Below are positions 1 through 5,403 of a stretch of DNA of 5,403 nt, piece by piece (the stretch's first letter is position 1; each line of letters starts with the position of its first letter). A program made the translations under genes and the position numbers. Location: positions 1 through 5,403 of the forward strand of contig WFNC01000583.1 of assembly GCA_015488785.1 (NCBI GenBank). The letters run 5' to 3'. The notes below the pieces were generated by a model. That model saw only the letters and a program-made list of their open reading frames with translations. It had not been told where the DNA came from and searched no databases. The stretch comes from Flavobacteriales bacterium (GTDB lineage: Bacteria > Bacteroidota > Bacteroidia > Flavobacteriales_D > Parvicellaceae).

Positions 1-59
1 GCTGCAGAAGTATCGTCGCAACTTGATTCTATCCCAAGAATGATGTTATCTTTGTTCAT
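1..59 (-). CDS. tsaD: tRNA N6-adenosine threonylcarbamoyltransferase TsaD, N-terminal fragment (gene continues past the left edge)
   Basis: Read on the minus strand from the ATG at 59-57, the protein begins MNKDNIILGIESSCDDTSA and then leaves the window. The stretch ILGIESSCDDTSA is the hallmark start of the TsaD/Gcp (Kae1) family, the first strand of its ASKHA-type ATP-binding fold. TsaD transfers the threonylcarbamoyl group to A37 of tRNAs that read ANN codons, working in the cytoplasm with TsaB and TsaE. The start is fixed: an in-frame stop (TAA, plus-strand 74-72) lies five codons upstream and no other start codon lies between. The leader just before the ATG is A-rich, with an AAGG four bases upstream that could be a poor ribosome binding site. 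Only about 19 of the usual 340 or so residues are visible, so the catalytic and metal-binding His residues cannot be checked. Identification rests on this motif and on the divergent tamB neighbour. Confidence 0.93.
   Translation of the reverse strand, partial: MNKDNIILGIESSCDDTSA
23..54 (+). promoter_or_regulatory. Candidate tamB promoter (-33 TTG and -7 TATCTTTG), inside tsaD
   Basis: TATCTTTG at 47-54 is an exact match to the Bacteroidota -7 consensus TAnnTTTG. A TTG at 23-25 lies 21 bases upstream, within the roughly 17-23 base spacing I recall for flavobacterial promoters. Transcription would begin near 58-61, giving a leader of about 25 bases before the TTG start of tamB at 84. Both elements lie inside the first codons of the oppositely oriented tsaD. 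The -7 box falls in poorly conserved codons (around K3-I6). The TTG falls in the conserved ESSC codons, so it could be there by chance. The match is to a short consensus and no start site has been measured. Confidence 0.55.
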
Positions 60-83
60 TAAACCTTTTTTTTAAGAATATAG

Positions 84-3000
84 TTGTACAAAAATATTAA
101 AAATATCTTTACCATTATTAAAAGAACGATCGGATATGCTTTCGAATTTCTTTTTTTAATTATTGTGCTCTGCTCTTTTGCAATACAATCTGCCCAATTT
201 CAAAAAAAAATTGCAGAAAAAGCGACCGATATTTTAAGTAAAGAACTAAACGCTAAAATTAGCATTGATAAAATCAGAATAAATGGACTTCATTATATTA
301 AAATAGAAGGTTTATATTTAGAAGACCAAGAAAAAGACACACTTCTTTATGCTCCTAGTTTTGTAGGAAACCTCGATAAATTTAGTTTAGAAAACAAACT
401 TCTTTTGGTCGATATATTAAAATTAGAAGACACAAGAATCAAGCTTCAAAAATACAAAGGAGATACAACGCTCAATATTCAATTCTTACTCAATTATTTA
501 AACAAGAAAGAAAAGAAAAAGACTTCATTCAAATTTTTATCCGAAAACATAAGTTTAAATAACGTCCATTTTTCTTACGACGATTGGAACGTGAAAGAAA
601 AAGATTACGGCGTTGATTTTAAACACATTGACATTAAAAAACTGCACGGAGGCATCAATAAATTCCAAAACCACGGAGCTTCAACTCGTTTTTCTTTAAG
701 TCATTTATCCCTAGAAGAAAAATCTGGTTTTATAGCGAACAATTTAACGGCCTTTGTATTGGTTAGTCCTAAAAAAATAGAAATAAAAGATTTAAATATT
801 TTAACACCTGAATCAGATTTAAATGCAAAAGAATTAACGTTTATTTACCGTGATTTTAGAGACTTTAGAGATTATGTCAATGCTGTTTACATGAAAGGAG
901 ATGTACAAGCCTCTAAGCTAAACATGACTGACCTATCGTACTTTGCTCCTGCATTAAAAAAAATGAGTCATACGGTTACTTTTGAAGGGAAAGTAAAAGG
1001 ACCTGTAAACGAACTTTATGTCAATGATTTTCATTTTGGATTATCAGAAAACACTTACATTAATTGTGATGCAGAAATAAAAGGACTCCCCTATTTGGAT
1101 GAAGTTCTTTTCTACATAGACATTAGCGAAGCTCAAACCTACCGAGAAGATTTGAATTTAATCGATTTTAAAGCCCTAGGAATGAAAAATGACTTAACCA
1201 TTCCGAAGCAATTAAAGCATTTAGGGGTCGTAAACATAACAGGGATTCTCGATGGATTTTACAATGATTTCAATGCTAACCTTTCTATAAAATCAGATAT
1301 TGGAGCGGTAAAAGCAGACTTAATTTGTGGCGTAAATAAGAATTCAAAGTTTTATTACAAAGGAAAATTAAATACTAAATTGCTCGAAATAGATAAAATT
1401 TCTGGAGTAAATGACCTCGGTTTAGTCTCGTCGAACTTGACCATTGACGGAAAAGGTTTTACAAAAAAAGACATCTCTTTAAAAATAAATGGAGACATTC
1501 CACTCTTTGAATATAAAGGCTATCAATATAAAAACGTTTCCCTGGACGGAAAGATTGAAAAAGCCTCTTACACAGGAAAACTAAAAGTAAGAGATAACAA
1601 TATTGATTTAGTTTTTGATGGAGATATAGATATGAATCAAAATCCTATTAGTTTTAACTTTGAAGCAGATTTACAAACCGTTCATCTATCAGATTTAAAC
1701 TTAATTGAAGGTCGAGAATCTGCAATGGTCTGCATGAACATAGAAGCAAATGGATTTGGAAACAATTTAGATGATTTCTCTGGATTTATTCACCTCAACG
1801 ATGTCGCTTATTACGAAAATGAAAAAGATTATTACTTTGATTCCATCCTGTTTGAATCTCAAAGTAATTCTCGTTACCACAGTATTAATGTTTTTGCCCA
1901 ATTTGCAGAATTAAGTATGGTTGGAAATTACAGTTTAGATTCTTTACCTCAAAGTTTGTATGGACTAGGAGCAAAAGTACTTCCTTCTATATTCTCTAAG
2001 CAAGAACAAATCGAAATTAAAAACCAACAATTTGATTTAGATTTAAAGGTTAATAATTTATCCATGCTTACCACGTTATTTTATCCTGAATTGGAGGTTT
2101 CTGACCAAACAAAAATAAATTGCAAATACCAAAGTAATCAAGATTTATTGAAACTCTATTTTTATTCGGACTTTGTTAACTATAAAAATTTCGAATTCAA
2201 AGGAATAGAACTAGACACAACAAAAAAGATTAGTGGTTTTGACCCTTTTTATGTTTTTGATTTAAAAATAGACACAATTATTCCAAAAGAAAACCTATTG
2301 GTTCAAAACGTAGAATTACAGACCAAAGTTTATCAAGACAATGTTAGTTCATCTATTTTCTGGGAAGCTCCCGACTCCTCATATTGGGGAAATATTGCTA
2401 TTGACGGGTATATTTTAAGCCCTTCAAGTTTTGAAGTTAGCGTATTACCTTCTACCTTTTATGGAAAAAAAATAGGGAAATGGAACATTTATCGAAATGC
2501 TGAAATATCGATTGATTCAACTTCAATAGCCATTCAAAACCTACTTGCAAACAATAATTTTCAGACCGTTAGACTAAATGGTAAAATTTCCGAAAAACCG
2601 ATTGATCAACTTAATTTTGAATTGGGAAGTTTTGAGTTAAGTAACATCAATGACTTAATTGGAAATAAAAGCGAAAAAACTAAACTCGGAGGAGTTGTAA
2701 ATCTGTCTGGTTTTGTTTCAGATATTTATAACGATGTTTACTTCGACGCCTATTCTTGGATTAATAATTTTTCGGTTAGCGACGAAATTATAGGAGATGT
2801 CGAACTTAGTTCAAATTGGAATGCGGAACTAGAACGAATAGAACTTGATGGTAGTATAGAGCGAGCGAATGGAATAAGAGATTTTGAAATATCGAAAGGT
2901 TATTATTACCCAAGAAAAGAATTAGACAACATCGATTTAGCTATTGATTTTAAAAAGACTAACCTCTCATTTGTAAATCTATTCTTACCAAAAGCAATAA

Positions 3001-4547
3001 GAGACTTGAAGGGAAATCTACTCGGAGAACTAACAGTGCTTGGAGAATTAAAATCCCCAAGACTACAAGGCGATTTATACTTAGACAGTGCTCAAGTAAC
3101 AATTGATATGCTAAATACAACTTACTATACCCATGGAAAAATAAAGATAGAGGAAGACTTAATTGGTTTGGAAGCACTACCTATTAAAGATAAGTTCGGA
3201 AGTGAAGCGACTTTAGTTGGTTCATTTGTACATCAGAATTTTAGAAATTACAGTTACGATTTTTTCGCCTTTTTTGATCATCCATTTTTAGTTATGAATA
3301 CCAACTATGAACAAAACCCGCTCTACTATGGAGATGCTTTTGCCACAGGAGATGTTTCGATTGGATTTGAAAAGATTTTAGAAATAAACGTCAACGCAAA
3401 ATCAGAAAAAGGAACAAACATAACTTTACCACTTTATGGATCAGAAGAAGTGGTACTAGAAGATTTTATCACTTTTGTAAATAAAGACAGTACAGCTGAT
3501 GATTATGAAGTAAATTTAGATGGAATAAACCTTAATTTAAGTTTAGATATAACCGAAGATGCAGAAATTCAACTCGTATTTGATGAAGTAGTAGGCGATG
3601 CTATAAAAGGAATTGGAAGCGGTCACATAGACATGTACATTGATCCTTTTTATGACTTTTATATGTTTGGAAATTACACCATAAAAGAAGGAAGTTACCT
3701 ATTTACGTTAAGAGATTTCATAAACAAAAAATTCAGCGTAAAACAAGGTGGAACACTTAGCTGGTACGGAAACCCATACGACGCAGACATAAACCTAACA
3801 GCTATTTACCCCTTAAAAGCAAGCCTATATAATATAATGCCTGAAAGTGAAAGAGACTTATACAAACAGAAAGTAAATGTAAATTGCGAAATGAACTTAA
3901 CAAACAGCCTATTTAACCCAAACATAGATTTTAATATAAATTTACCCCGGAGTGATGAAAATGCCAGAAGTGCATTATTGAACCTTGTAAATACCCCCAC
4001 TGAAATGAACCGTCAAGTTTTTTCATTACTAATTCTAAATAAATTTTTACCTAGAGTTGATGCTTCTGGAGCAGGAAATGGAATAGTTGGTGCTACAACA
4101 AGTGAAATGCTTTCGAATCAACTCAGTAATATGTTATCTAATTTTTCTGATGATTTTGACATAGGCTTTAATTATAGACCAGGAGATGAAATTAGTAATA
4201 AAGAAGTTGCACTAGCTCTTTCTACTCAACTGTTAAATGACAAGTTAACTATTTCAACTAATCTTGGTGTTTCTAGTGGAGTTAATGGCTCAAACTCTAC
4301 CACATCTACCAGTAATTTCATTGGAGATGTAGATGTCGAATACCAATTAAATGACAAAGGAAATTTGAGGGTTCACGCATTTAACCGTTCCAATGAATTT
4401 GATCCAACAACGACTAGTAATGCAAAAAACACACAAGGTGTAGGTTTGTTTTATCAAGAAGATTTTAATACATTTAAAGAACTTTATTGTAAATTACTAA
4501 ATGTTTTGAAGAAAAAGACGAAGAGAGCGAATTGTGATGAAGAATAA
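84..4547 (+). CDS. tamB: Translocation/assembly module TamB family protein (AsmA-like, Bacteroidota type), complete
   Basis: This 1487-residue protein is an inner-membrane-anchored, periplasm-spanning member of the TamB/AsmA-like family. The family forms long hydrophobic beta-grooves and is linked to outer-membrane protein assembly and to phospholipid transfer. In Bacteroidota the usual partner is a lipidated TamA-like barrel (TamL), which is not in this window. Residues ~18-37 form one hydrophobic anchor after a short basic start. Next comes AKISIDKIRI (~54) with EDQEKDTLLYAP, typical of the family's N-terminal region. LKLEDTRIKL (~112) and the FSYDDW segment follow, then several hundred residues of alternating beta-strand pattern. 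The C-terminal TamB domain (DUF490 type) includes LLGELTVLGELKSPRLQGD (~980), GNYTIKEGSYLFTLRDFINK (~1196), LPRSDENARSALLNL (~1290), MNRQVFSLLILNKFLP (~1308) and GVGLFYQEDF (~1452), ending in a short basic tail. Length and motif order look full length. The start codon is TTG, directly after an in-frame TAG (81-83). The next in-frame candidate, GTG at 165, would cut the membrane anchor in half, and the first in-frame ATG is near residue 273. The family is certain; the exact transported cargo is not. Confidence 0.93.
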   Translation: MYKNIKNIFTIIKRTIGYAFEFLFLIIVLCSFAIQSAQFQKKIAEKATDILSKELNAKISIDKIRINGLHYIKIEGLYLEDQEKDTLLYAPSFVGNLDKFSLENKLLLVDILKLEDTRIKLQKYKGDTTLNIQFLLNYLNKKEKKKTSFKFLSENISLNNVHFSYDDWNVKEKDYGVDFKHIDIKKLHGGINKFQNHGASTRFSLSHLSLEEKSGFIANNLTAFVLVSPKKIEIKDLNILTPESDLNAKELTFIYRDFRDFRDYVNAVYMKGDVQASKLNMTDLSYFAPALKKMSHTVTFEGKVKGPVNELYVNDFHFGLSENTYINCDAEIKGLPYLDEVLFYIDISEAQTYREDLNLIDFKALGMKNDLTIPKQLKHLGVVNITGILDGFYNDFNANLSIKSDIGAVKADLICGVNKNSKFYYKGKLNTKLLEIDKISGVNDLGLVSSNLTIDGKGFTKKDISLKINGDIPLFEYKGYQYKNVSLDGKIEKASYTGKLKVRDNNIDLVFDGDIDMNQNPISFNFEADLQTVHLSDLNLIEGRESAMVCMNIEANGFGNNLDDFSGFIHLNDVAYYENEKDYYFDSILFESQSNSRYHSINVFAQFAELSMVGNYSLDSLPQSLYGLGAKVLPSIFSKQEQIEIKNQQFDLDLKVNNLSMLTTLFYPELEVSDQTKINCKYQSNQDLLKLYFYSDFVNYKNFEFKGIELDTTKKISGFDPFYVFDLKIDTIIPKENLLVQNVELQTKVYQDNVSSSIFWEAPDSSYWGNIAIDGYILSPSSFEVSVLPSTFYGKKIGKWNIYRNAEISIDSTSIAIQNLLANNNFQTVRLNGKISEKPIDQLNFELGSFELSNINDLIGNKSEKTKLGGVVNLSGFVSDIYNDVYFDAYSWINNFSVSDEIIGDVELSSNWNAELERIELDGSIERANGIRDFEISKGYYYPRKELDNIDLAIDFKKTNLSFVNLFLPKAIRDLKGNLLGELTVLGELKSPRLQGDLYLDSAQVTIDMLNTTYYTHGKIKIEEDLIGLEALPIKDKFGSEATLVGSFVHQNFRNYSYDFFAFFDHPFLVMNTNYEQNPLYYGDAFATGDVSIGFEKILEINVNAKSEKGTNITLPLYGSEEVVLEDFITFVNKDSTADDYEVNLDGINLNLSLDITEDAEIQLVFDEVVGDAIKGIGSGHIDMYIDPFYDFYMFGNYTIKEGSYLFTLRDFINKKFSVKQGGTLSWYGNPYDADINLTAIYPLKASLYNIMPESERDLYKQKVNVNCEMNLTNSLFNPNIDFNINLPRSDENARSALLNLVNTPTEMNRQVFSLLILNKFLPRVDASGAGNGIVGATTSEMLSNQLSNMLSNFSDDFDIGFNYRPGDEISNKEVALALSTQLLNDKLTISTNLGVSSGVNGSNSTTSTSNFIGDVDVEYQLNDKGNLRVHAFNRSNEFDPTTTSNAKNTQGVGLFYQEDFNTFKELYCKLLNVLKKKTKRANCDEE
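89..96 (-). promoter_or_regulatory. Candidate tsaD promoter -7 element (TATTTTTG on the minus strand), inside tamB
   Basis: The plus strand reads CAAAAATA, so the minus strand reads TATTTTTG, an exact TAnnTTTG match pointing toward tsaD. Transcription would start near 82-85, giving a leader of about 25 bases before the tsaD ATG at 59. No minus-strand TTG is found 17-23 bases upstream (no CAA at plus-strand 114-122), so the -33 half is missing or non-consensus. The box overlaps codons 2-5 of tamB, whose start is A-rich, so a chance match is possible. Its position mirrors the tamB -7 box: 29 bases separate each box from its start codon. Confidence 0.42.
202..210 (+). repeat. Homopolymer run of nine A inside tamB
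   Basis: Nine consecutive A residues cover the end of codon Q40, K41, K42 and the first base of I43, just after the membrane anchor. Runs of this length can cause polymerase slippage or sequencing indels. The reading frame is open across the run and the protein matches the family on both sides, so the length shown here is the in-frame state. Confidence 0.9.
852..869 (+). repeat. Short tandem duplication in tamB encoding DFR-DFR
   Basis: GATTTTAGA is followed at once by GACTTTAGA (8 of 9 bases the same), encoding DFRDFR at residues 257-262 before DYVNAVYMKG. The motif lies where Bacteroidota TamB proteins have an aspartate/phenylalanine-rich segment before a valine-rich strand. It may be a small in-frame duplication or ordinary sequence for the family. 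Confidence 0.6.
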
Positions 4548-4582
4548 CTTAAACCTAGATTAAGCAACCCTTTTTTATTTTT
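4548..4582 (+). terminator. Weak terminator-like hairpin after tamB
   Basis: CTTAA (4548-4552) can pair with TTAAG (4560-4564) around a 7-base loop, starting right after the tamB stop. A T-rich tract, TTTTTTATTTTT (4571-4582), follows. The stem is only five pairs, four of them A-T, and six bases separate it from the T tract. It would be a poor intrinsic terminator, and tamB transcripts may read on into the next gene. Confidence 0.2.
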
Positions 4583-4583
4583 C
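4576..4583 (+). promoter_or_regulatory. Weak -7-like element before the secreted-protein gene
   Basis: TATTTTTC differs from the Bacteroidota TAnnTTTG consensus only in its last base. It lies 33 bases before the ATG at 4617, a plausible leader length. No TTG lies 17-23 bases upstream, and the box sits in the T-rich tract just described, where such matches arise easily. Separate expression of the downstream gene is possible but not shown. Confidence 0.2.
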
Positions 4584-4616
4584 ACGTCAAACAACTAACA
4601 ATACAAATTATTACTT

Positions 4617-5403
4617 ATGAAATACTTTTTTTCCATAATTTTCATTATAGTCAGCACAGTTATTCTTGCCCAATATTCGATAAAGCCATTCGAAAGAAAA
4701 GTTTTTATAGAGAACAAAGGTCAATTCAAAAATGCACTACCTAAAGAATATCAAGATTTTGAATACTGTATTGACAATGGAACTCAAATTTTATTTAAAA
4801 ACAATGAACTAATCTATCATTTTGAGCAAGACCATCAGGCTGAGTGGATGGAAGAAGAAAAAAGAGAACATGAAAGAGAAGAGTTTAAAACGGCGGAGGA
4901 AGAAGAACGTGAGCGAGAAAAATTCAAATCGACTCATCAATATATTAAAATGAAATGGGTAGGTGCTAATCCAGAAGCAAAAATTAGTATAGAAACTTTA
5001 AACCCCACAAAATATGGATATGGAGTAGATTGGGAAGACACAAAAAAAGGACATACTGTTTTCTGTAAAGGATATAAAAAATTAACACTTAAAAATATTT
5101 ACGAAGGTGTTGACATTGAGTATTTTTTCACTGAAAAAACAGGAGAAATAAAATATAACATAATCGCAACTAAAGAAGCCGACTTGTCACAAGTAAAGTT
5201 TATATACGAAGGAGCAAAAATAGATTTAGAAAAGGAATCGTTAATAATCGAAACATTAGGAGGTAAAATGGTAGAATCAGCTCCCGTGTCTTATACAACT
5301 AAAAGTAAACAAAAAATAGAATCCTCTTTTTTTATAGATGATAATAACGTGATTTCTTTTAAAATTGAAGAAACAAACCAAGCAATTACAATAGACCCAG
5401 TAA
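4617..5403 (+). CDS. Secreted DUF7948-type (ENKGQ motif) surface protein, N-terminal part; gene runs off the right edge
   Basis: The open frame covers 262 codons plus one base and has no stop. The final TAA of the window is out of frame (it splits as GTA then A). Residues 1-18 (KYFFSIIFIIVSTVILA) are a signal peptide, with cleavage likely before Q19. VFIENKGQF (29-37) is the signature start of the DUF7948 domain. Later matching parts are YGYGVDW (133-139), a KKLTLKNIYEGVDIEYFF block (154-171), IKYNIIA, VKFIYEGAKIDL and, at the very end, ITIDPV, which closes the domain. In Bacteroidota this domain usually heads large exported proteins with SBBP-type beta-propeller repeats, PKD-like domains and a C-terminal type IX secretion sorting signal. 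Those parts would lie outside the window, so export by that route is inference. Residues 76-105 form a very charged Glu/Arg/Lys segment that interrupts the domain. The gene lies 69 bp after tamB on the same strand. Binding partner or substrate is unknown. Confidence 0.85.
   Translation, partial: MKYFFSIIFIIVSTVILAQYSIKPFERKVFIENKGQFKNALPKEYQDFEYCIDNGTQILFKNNELIYHFEQDHQAEWMEEEKREHEREEFKTAEEEEREREKFKSTHQYIKMKWVGANPEAKISIETLNPTKYGYGVDWEDTKKGHTVFCKGYKKLTLKNIYEGVDIEYFFTEKTGEIKYNIIATKEADLSQVKFIYEGAKIDLEKESLIIETLGGKMVESAPVSYTTKSKQKIESSFFIDDNNVISFKIEETNQAITIDPV
4866..4931 (+). repeat. Imperfect tandem duplication encoding a charged Glu/Arg helix
   Basis: The 27-base units at 4866-4892 and 4905-4931 encode EHEREEFKT and EREREKFKS. 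They are offset by 39 bases (13 residues) and agree at about 20 of 27 bases, most differences being synonymous or conservative. The protein segment (residues 76-105) is likely a solvent-exposed helix or short coiled coil within the DUF7948 domain. Confidence 0.6.

Noticed and set aside
165..167. GTG as an alternative tamB start
   Set aside because: It falls in the middle of the hydrophobic anchor and would remove the basic residues and half of the membrane segment that the family normally has.
2959..3177. Open frame of 72 codons on the minus strand
   Set aside because: It lies wholly inside tamB opposite a well-matched TamB-domain segment, has a leucine-rich composition expected of antisense to AT-rich coding sequence, and has no recognisable motif.
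3806..4000. Open frame of 64 codons on the minus strand
   Set aside because: It is antisense to the most conserved C-terminal part of tamB, resembles no family I know, and has no independent support.
4441..4448. TAGGTTTG, an exact TAnnTTTG match that could be a promoter for the downstream gene
   Set aside because: It encodes the conserved Val-Gly-Leu of the GVGLFYQ motif in TamB, has no TTG at the right spacing upstream, and would give a leader of about 160 bases. Codon constraint explains it.
5401..5403. TAA at the end of the window as a stop codon
   Set aside because: The frame of the secreted-protein gene reads GTA at 5400-5402, so this TAA is out of frame and the gene continues.
1..5403. 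A new multi-gene defence, mobile or biosynthetic system
   Set aside because: The window has only a tsaD fragment, one complete tamB and one partial surface-protein gene. There are no direct-repeat arrays, transposase signatures, inverted termini or unrecognised gene clusters.

Overview
The window comes from an AT-rich member of the Bacteroidota, most likely a flavobacterium or close relative. Three things support this: a divergent tsaD–tamB pair, a TamB protein of the Bacteroidota type, and a secreted protein with the ENKGQ N-terminal domain found in surface and gliding-associated proteins of this phylum. Promoter-like sites match the Bacteroidota -33 TTG / -7 TAnnTTTG pattern, and I see no strong Shine-Dalgarno sequence at any start.

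Layout: positions 59 to 1 on the minus strand hold the first 19 codons (plus 2 bases) of tsaD, the tRNA t6A-modification enzyme. Only 24 bp separate its ATG from the TTG start of tamB (84-4547, plus strand), a complete 1487-residue envelope protein that fills most of the window. A 69-bp gap (4548-4616) follows. It holds at best a weak terminator-like hairpin and a weak -7-like element. The 5' part of a secreted protein gene then runs from 4617 off the right edge.

How they relate: tsaD and tamB are transcribed apart but share a very small control region. Each gene's best -7 element lies inside the start of the other gene, so the promoters face each other and the two 5' leaders would be complementary. 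TamB would act in the periplasm as an inner-membrane-anchored beta-rich bridge for outer-membrane assembly or lipid transport. The downstream secreted protein has no evident functional link to TamB beyond both being envelope or exported proteins. I see no mobile element, CRISPR array, tRNA or rRNA, and no sign of an undescribed multi-gene system. The most interesting part is the compact tsaD/tamB start region.
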